A program made the translations under genes and the position numbers. DNA of 64,000 bases, taken from assembly GCF_004664715.2 (NCBI RefSeq), contig NC_051084.1, positions 56,539,334 to 56,603,333 on the forward strand, in the 5' to 3' direction. Positions 1-11,652 of the stretch are shown piece after piece. The notes beneath the pieces were generated by a model, which was not told the DNA's origin, did not search any database, and saw only the letters and a list, made by a program, of their open reading frames with translations. The stretch is from Peromyscus leucopus. Its lineage: Eukaryota; Chordata; Mammalia; Rodentia; Cricetidae. Position 1 is the first letter of the stretch. Every line of letters starts with the position of its first letter.

Positions 1-655
1 GTATGGAAAGTGTATATAAGTAAGGGAAGATCTTACTATCCATTCTAATGTCTGCTGTTTACTACTACCAAGTATTCTAAACAAAGATCACATGTCCATA
101 CTAGCATGTATGTTGGGTCCATTCTTGCTCAGAATTTGTTTGGGCATGAAGGAAATATTACAAAGCCCCCAGCCTAGACAAAGTACAAAGTAAAGCTGAG
201 AATGGGAGAAATGGCCCTCCTGAGGAAAGAGCCCCCAAATGGTTATCTAACACCAACTGATTATCCCTGACATCATATGCATACACACTGTATAATTAAC
301 ATTATATGGACCAAGCTGATTATATTTATATAATTAAAAATATACATTTATACTGTTATTACTTATTATTATAGATTTATAGAATTAGGAATGACATACT
401 TTCAAAAATTCTTCTTACTACCATATATTATTAGCTCATAAATTTAAATATACTGACATTTTCTTACATTATAATATTTTTAAAGGAAGGTTATTCCTTT
501 CTTCTTTTATTTCTTCTCTCTTCCATTTCTTTTCCTTCTGATCCACTGAGTTTAAGCAGTTTGCTCACATGAGCATGGAATCACAGGTATGTATTATAGC
601 ATGAACAACTTACCAATAAATACAGTGCCAAGGATCATGATTCCTGTTCCCTCAG
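1..655. other. AT-rich unique DNA, no gene seen
   Basis: I see no gene or repeat that I recognise. The stretch is strongly AT-rich, with short TA runs near 320-480 and a pyrimidine-rich patch near 500-540. It ends at the target duplication of the MaLR LTR that follows. Confidence 0.6.
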
Positions 656-1024
656 TGTGGTGTTTTGAAAGTAATTGGCACATATAATTTTCTAGGAAGT
701 GGCACTATTAGGAGGTATGGCTTTGTTGGACTGGGTATGGTCCTTTTGGAGGAAGTATGTTACTGTGGAGGGTGTGCTTTGAGGTTTCCTATGCCGAGGA
801 TACCGCCCAGTGTATCAGTCAACTTCATGTTGCCTACAGAATGTAGACTCTCAGCTGCTACTCCAGCACCAGGTCTGCCTGCATGCCACCATACTCCCTG
901 CCATGATGGTAATGGACTGAACCTCTGAAACTGTAAGTGAGCCATCTCAATTAAATGTTTTCATTTATAAGAGGTGCTGTGGTCATGATGTCTCTTTACA
1001 TCAGTGAAAAGCCAAACTTAGACA
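656..1024 (+). mobile_element. MaLR-type solo LTR (MT/ORR1 group)
   Basis: A 369-base non-coding LTR in sense orientation. It opens with TGTGGTGTTTTGAAAG and closes with TTAGACA, the usual TG...CA ends. Inside are blocks typical of the rodent MT-type LTR: TAGGAGGTATGGCTTTGTTG near 710, CTCAGCTGCTACTCCAGCACC near 851, and a tail with TTTATAAGAG and GGTCATGATGTCTC. A perfect 5-base target duplication, CTCAG, sits at 651-655 and 1025-1029, the size expected for ERVL/MaLR integration. The open frames on both strands across it are chance frames. Confidence 0.88.
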
Positions 1025-1029
1025 CTCAG

Positions 1030-3060
1030 TAATCATTTACTGCCAATTACTTGTTGGGGAGGGATGAGGTCTGATGAATGCCTCATTTTTCTTTTTCTTC
1101 TAAACTCTATAAACCTATTTCTTTCCATAAAAAAGTAAAGACAATTCTACTAACTTGAGGAAGATCTTCCTGAGGACAGGAAGGAACACCACATAAAGAA
1201 CCAAAGTCAACATCTTGCACATAGTAAACACATAGTAAAAAGCTTTATGGCAGTAACAATATAAAATTTTCTAATTTTGACATACATGAAAAGTAAATGG
1301 TCAATAGTTAAACAAAAATGGGAATGAACACTCGTTTGATGGAGAAAAGGTGTTTATGTATGAGCATCAAGGAGAAAGACATCAATGTTTGTAAATGGTC
1401 ACTTTGGGTTTTTTGTTTGTTTGCTTGTTTGTTTTGTTTTTCTTTGTATGTTTTCTCTTTAAGGCAAAGAAATCTCAACTCTCAGCTTCCTTGATTCTTT
1501 GTCTCCTTAGGAGATTTCACCCATCTTGTGTTTTTACCAACCTTCTCTACACGAAAGCAATTCATGCTTCATTTCAAAATTTCATTTCGTTTAATTGTTC
1601 AAATCCAGGTCCATACATCTCAACCCCTACTGTATGGATCCTTGTGTTGCTTCAGTTTAGCAGATGCAATGAAGATCACTGAGAGGCATTTGAGTGTTGG
1701 GTATTTGAAAAAAAAATGACACTGTCTATAATCCATGGGACCAGATTTAAAGTTGGAAACCATCTTCACCTCCTCCTTGTGTGAAACCATCACACCCAAC
1801 TCCCAGAAGGCCTCTGTGTCCTGTCTATCATCTCCACAACCATCTCTACACAACAACAACCCTTGTCAGCATTATGTCCTCTTGCCTGTGTGTCAAAGAC
1901 TCTTTACTGACTCCATCTCCTTACTTTGCAGCTTTCTTTCTACTACACATAGCACTAGGTTTACTGAGGGTTATAGTTTATAGTCACTCACCAGCTTTTT
2001 TAAAATATGACAGTTTTGATACTTCTTTTATAGGGACATATTTTTTCTCACCACAGAAGACATTTTTTCCTCTTCTGTCTCATGGAATTTGCCTTAGCAT
2101 TCATCTCAGCTTTTCACCTAGAAGACTGGGCAGGGTGGGGGAGATGGGGAGTAGTTAAAGACTAAACTTTTTATACTTAGTCATACAAAGTTATCTTTGC
2201 CCACAGTTTGGTGTAGTGAAAAAGCCTGAGCCCAAAGAAACCAAGGTTGCCCAGTCCAGAAAGTTGGAGATTTATCAGAATGGTCATTTGAAGTGTTCTT
2301 TGGGTATGACAGGAACAAAACTTCCATAGACATTCAGTGAAGTCCCATGTTGGAGTTTGCTGTTGTTAAACAGTCAAACCTAGAAAAAAAAATAAAGATA
2401 AAAGGTTGCTTTAGGCAAGCTTATAGGTGGTGAAGGGATTGGTGTATGCGTGAGGACTTCATCCTATTTGTCAGGTACACAAGGTTCTAATCCTAGGTAG
2501 ATGGTAAGATTTTACTTTTCTGCTCTTTGTTATAGCTTTACAGTTGCTTTCAGTACCAGCCTCAACATATCTCCTATATAGAGACTCCAGGGCTTTCCCA
2601 CTGGCATGATGTGAACATATTCATGAACAAATGAAATAAAATCCATAGAGTTTCTATGGTTGGTTGTGAGTGCAGCAAAACGTTATTAATACAATATTGT
2701 TAAATTCACCTTGAGTAGTGTTCTGAAAAAGTTTGAAGGGCTTCTCCATATTATTGGATATTTAAAAAGTCCAAGGAATATATTATATATGCTGAGAATA
2801 GGATTGGGCATTTTCCTGAGATGATAAGTAGCATAAGGCCCCTATGTGGAAACATTAGTACCAGAGTTAAACTCTTATATGAGCAAAAGCCTTAAAGTTT
2901 TAGTGTGACATATAGCTTAGTTATGATCACTAAGATTCCTATCTGATAAACAGATTTTGTGTCTTGAAATCTTTGCATCCTAGTAAGAAAGGCTACTTCA
3001 TCAACTGTGATATATATTCCTGATTTCTAAGTTAACAAGTTGAGTTAATTTTCCATGTTC
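1030..3060. other. Unique or unrecognised DNA, no gene seen
   Basis: Mixed-composition DNA. A (GTTT)n-like run lies near 1407-1440. The overlapping plus-strand frames at 1735-2158 have no domain, start context or exon structure that I can defend. Parts of 1780-2160 could be an old LTR, but I cannot name one. Confidence 0.5.
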
Positions 3061-3062
3061 TG

Positions 3063-3441
3063 CTCTGTAGCCAGAAGTTTCTCTGTGCCACCCAGCTCCA
3101 AGGTCCTGCAGCCACTTATAAAATAATCATTCAGAGGCTTAATATTAATTACCAATTGTATGGCCTATGGCAGGCTTCTTGCTAGCTAGCTCTTATAACT
3201 TAACTCAACCCATAACTATTAATCTATGTATTGCCATGTGTTCCATGGCTTTACCAGTCTGCTGGCATATTGCTCCTTGGGCACTGGGCTGAAATCTCTC
3301 CCACCTCTGCCATTCTTCTTCCTGTCTCCCTCTTGGATTTCCTGCCTGGCTATAACCTGACTCACTGTAGGCCAGAGCAGCTTCTTTATTAACTGATCAT
3401 AGCAACACATATTCACAGCATACAGAAAGACATCCAACAAC
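3063..3441 (-). mobile_element. Interspersed repeat R1, copy A (LTR-like)
   Basis: One of four related copies in the window, the others being near 35100, 38445 and 48914. Shared landmarks on the plus strand are a CTTATAAAATAATCA-type block at the left, GCTAGCTAGCTCTT in the middle, TTGGATTTCCTGCCTG, and a right end reading CTTCTTTATTAACTGATCATAGCAAC followed by CACAGCATACAGAAAGA, split here to stay short. Read on the minus strand it starts near TTTCTGTATGCTGTGAAT and has an AATAAAG motif close behind. I recognise it as a common rodent family and suspect an ERV LTR, but I do not assign a name and found no clean target duplication. Confidence 0.7.
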
Positions 3442-5790
3442 ATGGATGTTGGTCTTGATTTTATAAGTAAATGTAACATTTGTACTATTATCACTAATTT
3501 GCTGAATTAGCAGTATATTAAGCACTTTGTGATTTATGTAATATATTCACTTTAATACATTTACAAAGGAATTACTCAGGTACCACATTTAGAACTTATA
3601 AAATTATAAAGATTACAAACAAGCTTGAGTCATACAGCTGGTAGATAAATGGGAGACAAAATGGAGCCCCAGGTCCATAGGATAGTGATGCCATTGCTTG
3701 GCATGGCTCTCATTAATCACCTCCCACTTGTATGATGAAAACAATTGTCAAACTTTTATTTCTCCTTTTCTTGGTGGTACTTTTTGCTGTTTGTTTGTTC
3801 ATCTCCCTGATTCTAAGTGGAATCCTGAGTAAGGAATAAAAGTCTGACCTTGTAAGTTATTTCATTCAAATTGTATTGGCTACTAATTACTTCTAATATG
3901 GAATTAAAACTCAACATAGTGCCACATGGTAGGGGCCCATCTTGGTCTTCTACCACTCCTGTTTTACTACTTTATGTTCCTTAATACTATACTACTTTTA
4001 TTCTATTAATATGAATGATTTTCCCCCTATTTCATGTAGCTTCTTGTATATACAATGCAAGGTAACACTCAGTCTAAATCCCGTATTAATCAGGAAGATG
4101 ACGAAGAAAAACTTTCCATGGAGACCTTTGTCATACGTAAAACTGGATTAGATATTCCTAATCTCCCATATACCTCCTGGAACCTGAAAACCATGGATTT
4201 GAAGAGCCATCCTCATACATCTAGTGTTATAGTTGCAAAATTAATACAAGCATGAAACTGCCTATATACATCTTTATTTCATTAAATTTTCCAGAAGGCT
4301 ATATTAAATAATTTACCAATGTCTGGGCACAGTCAACTTCAATGTAGTATTTAATAATTCTCATATTTCACTTACCACATTTAGAAAAGTCATTGAAATA
4401 TTGTATTGTAAACAATTATATCAGAGCTCACTGTCTTTTCTCCTTTACAAAGAAGTAGCCTAGTGCAATAAGCCCTAGTTAAATATTTGTTAATTGTATG
4501 ACAGATTAGAGTTTTAAAATAAGCTGAATGGCATTTGTGAAGTATATCTTGCAGAAGTAATATGTGTTCAGGCTTCCAAGATGCAAATAAATCAAATAAA
4601 AATGCACTTTAGATAAGATAATTTCTGTACCAAGACTATATGAAGGAGTAGAAGGACACAAGGAATACTGCAATCCAGGGAAACCCTCTCTAAATTGTCA
4701 CAGGATGTATAGTGAAGTAAGAGATCTGCATTAGCTAGAGGAAAGAGTTGGAAACTTCTGGGCTAAAGGGATTTGGAACATTTTTGAGAGTGAAGAGCCA
4801 AGAAGTCAATGAGGGAGAAATATCAAGCCTGCTGAGTAGTGGTCAGAGCCAGGTTGCATCTGGTCGGTACAAACATTAAGAAACCTAAGCCTCTTTGGCA
4901 ACGGTTCTTTCCAACATGGATATGAGTATAAAGAGGTGTCCCTCATCATTGATGCCATGAAGAAGATCTTCAAGGACAACACAAAGTGGGAACAATGAAT
5001 AAATAAATAAAGTATACAACTTTATTGTTGTATTTTACAGTGGACCACTTAGGTCCAGATGAATTGATACATAAGATTTTCCAAACCAGTTCCTTAAAAT
5101 TTTCAATGATATACATTACAGATAGATTATTTCCACAATATATATTTCATAGGCAAAATCTAGAGAACTAACAAGACAGTTTTAATATATATTTAATATA
5201 TAGCTCATGAAAAGATTGTACTTTGAGTATGAGTTCAAATGTTCCATTACTGTAGTTTCTGAAATGCTTTTAGAATCCACTATACAAAGTAAATGATTAC
5301 AAGTAATGTCAAAGTGTCTTTGTTTGCTTGGCTATTTAAGGAATAATAAATTTAAAGGGAAAAAGAGTAGTTAATGGGAAAAATGAATCATTTGGATTTT
5401 GCTTTAGAATCAGAATAACTACAAGAGATAATAAATTCAAGTCAATTTAGAGAATTAACCTACACATTCTATTCTGAGATAACTGACAGACTCTACAATA
5501 AATTAATATAGATTTAGGTTAGGTTTATTTTTCCCCAACATCTATTTTAATTGTACAGAGTTTTATGGGATAATTGAAAAAGAAGAAAAGGTAGATGTTG
5601 AAGAAATGAAATACTGAGGGAGGAAAGCAGCATAAGCATGACCAGGTATATGATGTATTTGTAAATAAAGGAAAAAGGAAAAATAATATTTATTTAGGAC
5701 TACTTATTTTGAATCTTCTAAATTCATCCAAGTCTCTTGGCATTAATGGTGTAGAAGAGTATAACAGAAGCATAATGTAATCATTAGTTA
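3442..5790. other. AT-rich unique DNA with one possible retroposed fragment
   Basis: No confident gene. The frames at 3942-4255 are short and overlap without support. A possible retroposed tail lies at about 4865-5010 and is listed separately. The rest is AT-rich DNA in which I see no repeat I can name. Confidence 0.5.
4836..5010 (+). pseudogene. Possible 3' end of a retroposed transcript, unidentified
   Basis: A short plus-strand frame opens after an in-frame TAG near 4836 and runs to a TGA near 4998. Its last residues read AMKKIFKDNTKWEQ, and it is followed at once by AATAAATAAATAAAG. A coding-like end followed by an A-rich AATAAA run resembles the 3' end of a retrocopy. The frame is only about 53 codons, I do not recognise the protein, there is no target duplication I can see, and chance is a fair alternative. 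Confidence 0.2.
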
Positions 5791-5792
5791 TA

Positions 5793-6153
5793 TGTCTTAT
5801 TGCTGTGACAAAGCAACAAACCTGAACAACTTAGCAAAGAAAAAGTTTATTTTGCCTGATAGTTCAAAGGTGCAGCCCATCACTGAGAGCACAGAATGAA
5901 GGAAGAAACACAAGGCAGCTGGTCCCATCACACCTGCACTCCTGAGTACAAAGAATGCTGTTTCTCAGCTCCTTTGCTCCTTTTTATTCAGTCTAGGACC
6001 TTAGCCCATGGAAGAGGCCACCCACACTCAGAGTGGGTGTACCCACCTAAGTTAGCCTAATCTAGAAAATCCCTCACAGTCAAACCCCTGAGGATGTTAT
6101 TCATGTTGGTTCTAGATACCATCAAGTTGGCAGTCAAGATGAATTGTCACACA
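5793..6153 (-). mobile_element. MaLR-type LTR, ORR1-like, antisense
   Basis: Read on the plus strand it opens TGTCTTATTGCTGTGACA and closes GAATTGTCACACA. Internal landmarks are AAGTTTATTTTGCCTGATAG, CTTTTTATTCAGTCTAGGAC, ACCTAAGTTAGCCTAATCTA and ATCAAGTTGGCAGTCAAG. These fit the antisense of a rodent MaLR LTR whose sense start is near TGTGTGACAATTC. No matching 5-base duplication is visible, so the ends are approximate. An L1 3' end begins within about ten bases of its right end. Confidence 0.72.
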
Positions 6154-6159
6154 TAGCCT

Positions 6160-6690
6160 AAGAGGAGATCAGTGAATCCCATGGAAGAATAAGAGGGAGA
6201 TGATAAGAGTCAGAGGGGATGAAGGACACCAGGAGAACATGGCCCACTGAATAAACTATGAAGGGCTCATATGGGCTCACAGAGACTGACGTGGCAACCA
6301 TGGGTGCTGCATAGGTTTGCACCAGGTTCTCTGCATATATGTTACGGCTTTTATCTGGGTTTTTTGGGGGGACTCCTAACAGTGGAAGCAGGTGTATCTC
6401 TGACTCTTCTGCCTGCTCTTGGAAATTTATTTCTCCTATAGGATTGCCTTCCCCACACAGCCTTGATATGATGGCATTTTTCTTGTCTTGTTTCATCTTG
6501 TTTTGTTGTGTTTGGCTGCTGTCTCTTGGAGGCCTTCTCTTTTCTGAATAAGAACAGAGGGGGAGTGGATCTGGGGGACGTGGGAGGTGGGGGCAGCTGG
6601 GAGGAATGGAGGGAGGAAAAACTGTGGTCAGAATGTATTGTGTGAGAGAAGAATCTATTTTCAATAGAAAATGAAATAAAAGAAAAAAAA
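6160..6690 (+). mobile_element. LINE-1 3' end, 5'-truncated, sense
   Basis: Contains the rodent L1 3' untranslated region in order: GGCTCACAGAGACTGACGTG, CTCTGCATATATGTTACGG, GGACTCCTAACAGTGGAAGC, CTCTGACTCTTCTGCCTGCT, TGTCTCTTGGAGGCCTTCTC, GGGGGAGTGGATCTGGGGGA, then an A-rich tail ending near 6690. It is heavily 5'-truncated with no ORF2 sequence. The 178-residue minus-strand frame at 6158-6694, the longest open frame in the window, is simply the antisense of this 3' region. A purine-rich run (6727-6793) follows the tail. Confidence 0.9.
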
Positions 6691-6726
6691 TCAATTGATA
6701 TTTTTCATCTTAAAATCTTCAAATTG

Positions 6727-6793
6727 TTAAAAGAAGTAGAAGGAAAAGAAGAGGAAGAAGAAAAAGGAGGAAGAAGAAAAGGAGGAGGAGGCA
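6727..6793. repeat. Purine-rich (GAA/GGA)n tract
   Basis: Almost pure A/G on the plus strand, built of GAAGAAG and GGAGGA units, lying 40 bases behind the L1 A-tail. Probably simple-sequence growth from or near that tail. Confidence 0.85.
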
Positions 6794-7728
6794 GCCAGGG
6801 TGGCTAAAGGAATGGAGTGACTTATATACTTAAAATAAGTGAACTTGCACAGTAGATGATATTTACCCATGAGTAAAGTAAAAGTATTGCCCATGTGGCA
6901 TTAGTAATGTCGGGTATATTTTAGAGGATTACAGAGAGTATTCATTTCAATAACAGAGTTATGACTATATTAAAGCACAAAATATGGGCTTCACAGAATG
7001 CATATATTTACATATATCTGCAAATTATACAAAATGAAATTTGGCATGTTATTCAGAGATATGTTCCCTGACGTAAAGCTCCTATCCTACCTTGGCTCTC
7101 TCAACTGTGCCTCTCCAGAGGGGGGAAATACAAATTAAATTACTTCGCTAAGTGTTTTGCCTGGTTTTTCCAGAGGAAGGTAACACAAGACACACCACTG
7201 AGTTTATCAACACTTTAAAACACAAAAAATAACAATAACAGCAACAACAATAAAAAAACAGAAAATCAGCTAGTTTCTAATCCATTGTAAGGAAACAAAT
7301 CTTCATCTAAGTTATTTATTTATATTATACAAATGATAGTGGTGGGCTGAGCCCTTGTTTCAGTTCCAGAAGGAAATCCTCAATGAATTCCCACTCTTTA
7401 CATGTCTGTAAGTTCCTGAATCTTTACTACTAACGAGATCCTTTCTCATTATTTGTTTTATTTTTTGAAATTATAGTATCATTACAGCATTTCCCCTTCA
7501 CTTTCCTCTTTGTAACATTTCTCCCAACCTCTTTGGTATGTCTATTGTTATTGTCCTTGTTCAGCTCATGTTTAGCCAGTCATATTGGTGAGACTTTTGG
7601 GGTGTAGCTCCTGACATTACTAGAAGACCATGTCTCACAGCAAACTCCCTGATGCTCTGGTTTTTACCACCTTCCTACCTGCTCTTTCACATTGTTCCCA
7701 GGCCTGAGGTGCTGGAGTTGTTTTGTAG
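6794..7728. other. AT-rich unique DNA, no gene seen
   Basis: No gene. A CAACAATAACAGCAACAAC-like A-rich run is near 7225-7260. The remainder shows no feature I can support. Confidence 0.5.
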
Positions 7729-7743
7729 AAGTATCTATCAGAT

Positions 7744-7907
7744 GCCGGGCGGTGGTGGCGCAAGCCTTTAATCCCAGCACTTGGGAGGCAGAGCCAGGTG
7801 GATCTCTATGAGTTCAAGTCCAGCCTGGGCTACAGAGTGAGTTCCAGGAAAGGTGCAAAGCTACACAGAGAAACCCTGTCTTGAAAAACCAAAAAAAAAA
7901 AAAAAAA
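7744..7907 (+). mobile_element. B1 SINE, young copy
   Basis: Full-length 7SL-derived B1 in sense: GCCGGGCGGTGGTGGCGCAA, then CTTTAATCCCAGCACTTGGG, CAGCCTGGGCTACAGAGTGA, AAGGTGCAAAGCTACACAG and GAAACCCTGTCTTGAAAAAC, with an A-tail of about 19. Target duplications AAGTATCTATCAGA (7729-7742) and AAGTATCCATCAGA (7908-7921) differ at one base. The intact length and long A-tail indicate a recent insertion. Confidence 0.97.
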
Positions 7908-7922
7908 AAGTATCCATCAGAA

Positions 7923-8980
7923 CTGGACTCCCTAACTTTGAATTTTGATTAATTGTTGTTTTCTCCATTTGTTGCAAAAGGTTTCTTCGATGAAGGGTGG
8001 GGACTACAGTTATCTGTAGACATATGGACAAATATTTAGAATATAGTTAAGATATTCTGTTTTAGTAAAGGGATGATTATAATTTCACCTCCAATATTTA
8101 TGACTTCAATAGTCCTGAAAGTTGGTTTGGTTTCCAGTACCAGGAATGACTTTCAACATATTGAGCAGATCTTAAGCCCAAGTAGAGAGTTGTTGGTTAC
8201 CCCCAAAATAATGCATGCCAATACCACATCTTTAGGGTTATTATGCCAAGGTGATAATTGCTGTGGTTCATAAGTGTCATAGCTGGCACAACTCCTTTTT
8301 TTTCCTGCCCTGCCCAATGATCATATTTTAACCTTCTATGGAGACAAACTGCTTTTTTGTAGCTTGTAGACTCTGGTGCCTGAGAAGTCAGGTTCATGTT
8401 ATTGTGTATGCATGTGTGTGTATTATGGATGCTGTTGTTATAGTTTTGTTCTTTTTCTCAGTAAAAAAAGAAAACAGGTGAGTCTGGAATAAACTATAAA
8501 AATTATTTCATTAAATTTTCTGAAGTCAAGTGAAACAATTCAATGACAGCATATAATGAGGGCTCACCTCATCTGAGGCACCAAAAATTCATTGCTGAAA
8601 TATTTTATTTAGTTATTAGAATTATTGTTTTTGTAATTAATGCTGCTATGGTTGTGTATGTATTTCTTAGACCTTGCCAGTAAGTACAATCTTGTATCTG
8701 TGGCAGAAAATAGAGACAAAAAGATAAAAATAAGGGAGACAGAAAGGAATGTATTTCTATTGTTCCTCTGTGGTTGTACTTAAATACCAGACCTTCTTTA
8801 GATAGATAGCACGTTTCATTTTCTGTTTATGAGTGTCTATTCAGAGAAAACATTAAAATTCTAAGGATTTCTCATTACTATTCCTTTTCTGTGAATATTA
8901 TTTTATAATATTAAAATTAATATTTGTCATAATTTTCTTTAAAACAAACATAAAATGTTTGAGATCTGTTTACAGATCGA
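7923..8980. other. AT-rich unique DNA, no gene seen
   Basis: Frames at 8073-8273 (plus) and 8197-8397 (minus) overlap in antisense and have no support as genes. A short TGTGTGTG run is near 8412. Nothing else stands out. Confidence 0.5.
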
Positions 8981-9115
8981 GCTGGGAATGAGAGCACATC
9001 GCTGTAATCCCAACACTCACTGAGGGTTTGAGGTTAAACTGGGTCACATAGAAAGTTCTAGACAAGACTGATATCTGTAGGAAGATCATTTCTTGGAGAA
9101 AAACAAAAGCAACTT
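8981..9115 (+). mobile_element. Degraded B1-like SINE
   Basis: GCTGGGAATGAGAGCACATC is followed by GCTGTAATCCCAACACTCAC, GAGGTTAAACTGGGTCACAT and an A-rich end. The order matches a B1 or the B1 half of a B4, with many substitutions and missing pieces. Confidence 0.65.
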
Positions 9116-9400
9116 AGAAATAGTGGTATGGACCATTTGAAATGTCCAAAGAAAATAATCTATTGTGAGCTTGAAAACTGAATTGTACATATTGCATTGA
9201 ATTATAGCATAACTTTCCAAATGCCATGATTATTACAATGAATGCCATATTTGCCTTTTCAATAGTGTTGGTATTTTGTTGGGTAAGAAACTTCATAGGA
9301 ACATTCAGTCCCCTGTTCATTGTAGGAGAGAAAAGCAGCTTGGGTATATTTTATTCTAACTAGTTTAGACAATTCGGCAAAAACAAAGCACCTTTCATTC

Positions 9401-9635
9401 ATTTTTTTCTTTTCTTTCTATTTATTTTATACTTATTTTATGTGTATGAGTATTTTACTCACATGTAGGTAAGTGAACTACTAATATGCCTGGTGTCTAT
9501 AAAGATCGATAGAGGGCATGAGATCTCCTAGAACTGTCATTGTTGGATAATTGTGCGCTATGGATGCTGAGAAGTGAATCCAGGTCCTCTGCAAGAAAAA
9601 GTGCTCTTAACTGCCAAGCCATCTCTTCATCTCCC
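9401..9635 (-). mobile_element. B3 SINE, antisense
   Basis: Read on the plus strand: an A/T-rich tail complement with TTTATTTTATACTTATTTTA, TTTTATGTGTATGAGTATTT, GATAGAGGGCATGAGATCTC, GCTGAGAAGTGAATCCAGGT, CTCTTAACTGCCAAGCCATC. The last two are the tRNA-like head of B2/B3 in reverse. Imperfect target duplications AAAGCACCTTTC (9385-9396) and AAAGCCCATTTC (9636-9647) flank it. Confidence 0.85.
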
Positions 9636-9728
9636 AAAGCCCATTTCTTAATTTAATAATCTGAACCTGCATCCTTATGCTATATTCAAAAAAATATAAA
9701 GAATCAATCTCAGCTTCTCTACACTAAA

Positions 9729-9731
<3 letters not shown>

Positions 9732-9800
<69 letters not shown>
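9732..9800. repeat. (CT)n microsatellite
   Basis: About 34 uninterrupted CT units. An array this long and pure is expected to be length-variable. Confidence 0.98.
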
Positions 9801-9806
<6 letters not shown>

Positions 9807-10149
9807 CAGAGATATTAAATAACTCTCTAGTCTTATGTTGGAAAAGCCACATCCTCTCTAGAATTGTCCAATCAGATTAGGAAATAAGATAACTCAGCTT
9901 TGCTTTGAACTGCCATTTTCTGTTTTTGTTGTTGTTGTTTTTCTGTCAGAGTAATGACTTTGAAACTAGTCTCCTGAGTCCTATTGCAAACTGCATACTC
10001 CTGGAAGAGTTCTTTAGTCATTCACACAAAGTAGAAGTAGATATGGTGATCATCTTAGACATTTAACAAAAATTGAAGGACATTGCAAAATACAGTTAAA
10101 TTTTATATTTTGTAGAGTGAAATGATATAAATGACAGTTTTTAATATAA

Positions 10150-10385
10150 GATTTTTTAATTCTTTGAGGATGGCATAGAAGCATACAATATACTTTGATC
10201 ATATTTTCCCCATTCCTACCATTAACTTCTCCCAGATCCACTCTGCATGTTTTATTCTTTCCAATTTATGTCATCTATTGTTTTAGTAACCCACTGAGTC
10301 CAGTTTGTGCTAACCATATACTCTTGGGTAGGGTATATTCACTGGTTAACCACCATAACTTCACATTGAGAATCTACCATTGAAG
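10150..10385 (-). mobile_element. LINE-1 3' end fragment, antisense
   Basis: TACTTTGATCATATTTTCCC, AACTTCTCCCAGATCCACTC and AACCATATACTCTTGGGTAG, in that order, match the antisense of the terminal part of an old rodent L1 3' region. A T-rich start near 10152 would be the poly(A) complement. It is truncated at about 235 bases. Confidence 0.65.
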
Positions 10386-10498
10386 ACACTAAACACTTTA
10401 CTTTGGTCACAGTACATGGAAAAATCAAGTTAGTACCAGTCTGGAAACTTCCTTTCTGCTGGTTAGCTTTCTTAGTACCAGAAAGTACAATCCAGAAT

Positions 10499-10500
<2 letters not shown>

Positions 10501-10551
<51 letters not shown>
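10501..10551. repeat. (TG)n microsatellite
   Basis: About 25 uninterrupted TG units. The cysteine/valine and threonine/histidine runs in frames across it are artefacts of the repeat. Confidence 0.98.
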
Positions 10552-10552
<1 letters not shown>

Positions 10553-11144
10553 ATTCTAGCTGTGAACATTGTGAGCTACCACAACAAGCGGCAAGCAGTG
10601 TGACAAAATATGCCTATTGGTGAAATAGTGCACAGACATCATGGAGTAACCAATCACTCTCTACTTTGATTTAAGGCCCAGTTTACCAAAGGAAACACAA
10701 GTCTAGTGCTGTGAATCTCACCAAAAACACATGGTTGAGAAGCCCACACGTCACAGAGATGAACCTACTGCTACTTTTAGATGAATAGATAAACATACTA
10801 TCAAAATGCCTTCTAAATTTGCATCTCTGTACCCATAGATTAAATGAGTTCTCAGACCTGATCAGACAGGTTTCTTTTATGCAGCAGATGGCAACTAAGC
10901 AACTTTCAAAAAGTGCAGAGAATAAATACCTATGGAGTGCTCATCATGAAAGAACCATCATGAAAGAGGAAACAGAGAGTTCAGGGAGGACCAGAGAAAA
11001 ACAGTGTCTTCTGGATGTGACCAAACCTCTGTACTCATAAATTCAGAGGAGTTCTGGTTGCCTGAAGAGGACCCGCTGCACAAGATCAAGCCAATCACAT
11101 GCCAGCACAGAATGAGTGGCTAATGAGCCTCCTCCAGATTAGTC

Positions 11145-11652
11145 TGTGATATATTTTTGGGGTTTTTGTTGTTGTTGTTGTTTGTTTGTTTTTGTTTCTT
11201 GTGGGTTTTTTTTTTTTTTGAGACAGGGTTTCTCACTGTAGATTTGGTCCTATCCTCGATCTCGCTCTTTAGACCAAGCTGGACTCGAATTCATAGAGAT
11301 CTACCTGGCTCTGCCTCCTGAGTGCTGGGATTAAAGGCGTGGGCCACCGCTGCCTAGCTGATGTGTTTTTCTTAATTGATGATTGATGATATAGGGCCCA
11401 ATAGTAGGCGGTGCTATCTCTGAGGCTGGTGTTCCTGGAGTGCATAAGAAGGCAGGCTGAGCAAGCCATGGAGGCAAGCCAGTAAGTAGCATTCCTCCGT
11501 GGCTTCCACATCAGTTCCAGCCTCCAGGTTCCCGCCTTGATTTCTTTCAGCCATACAGTGTGACCTGAGAGTTGTAAACTTAAATAAACACCTTCCTCCC
11601 TAAGTTGTTTATGATCATAGCATTATATCACAGCAGTATAAGGCCTAAAACA
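11145..11652 (+). mobile_element. MaLR-type LTR, ORR1-like, split by a B1
   Basis: Starts near TGTGATATATTTTTGG, resumes after the B1 with GATGTGTTTTTCTTAATTG, then GGGCCCAATAGTAGGCGGTG, AAGAAGGCAGGCTGAGCAAG, CCATGGAGGCAAGCCAGTAA, CCTCCAGGTTCCCGCCTTG, CTTAAATAAACACCTTCC and ATCACAGCAGTATAAGGCC, with an end near AAAACA. AATAAA at about 11583 is the expected polyadenylation signal. The LTR interrupts an older L1 3' region, which gives the order L1, then LTR, then B1. I found no clean 5-base duplication. Confidence 0.8.
11161..11358 (-). mobile_element. B1 SINE, antisense, inside a MaLR LTR
   Basis: T-rich tract then GAGACAGGGTTTCTCACTG, AGACCAAGCTGGACTCGAAT, CTCTGCCTCCTGAGTGCTG, GGATTAAAGGCGTGGGCCAC. 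Flanks TGATATATTTTTGG (11147-11160) and TGATGTGTTTTTCT (11359-11372) look like a diverged target duplication taken from the host LTR. Confidence 0.9.

Noticed and set aside
6158..6694. Longest open frame in the window (178 residues, minus)
   Set aside because: It lies exactly on the antisense of an L1 3' untranslated region; there is no domain, and the same frame pattern is expected from any copy of that L1.
11583..11589. AATAAA as a gene polyadenylation site
   Set aside because: It is the built-in signal of the MaLR LTR. Similar signals at 17141, 21160, 24549 and 47260 sit in LTR-like or retroposed sequence.
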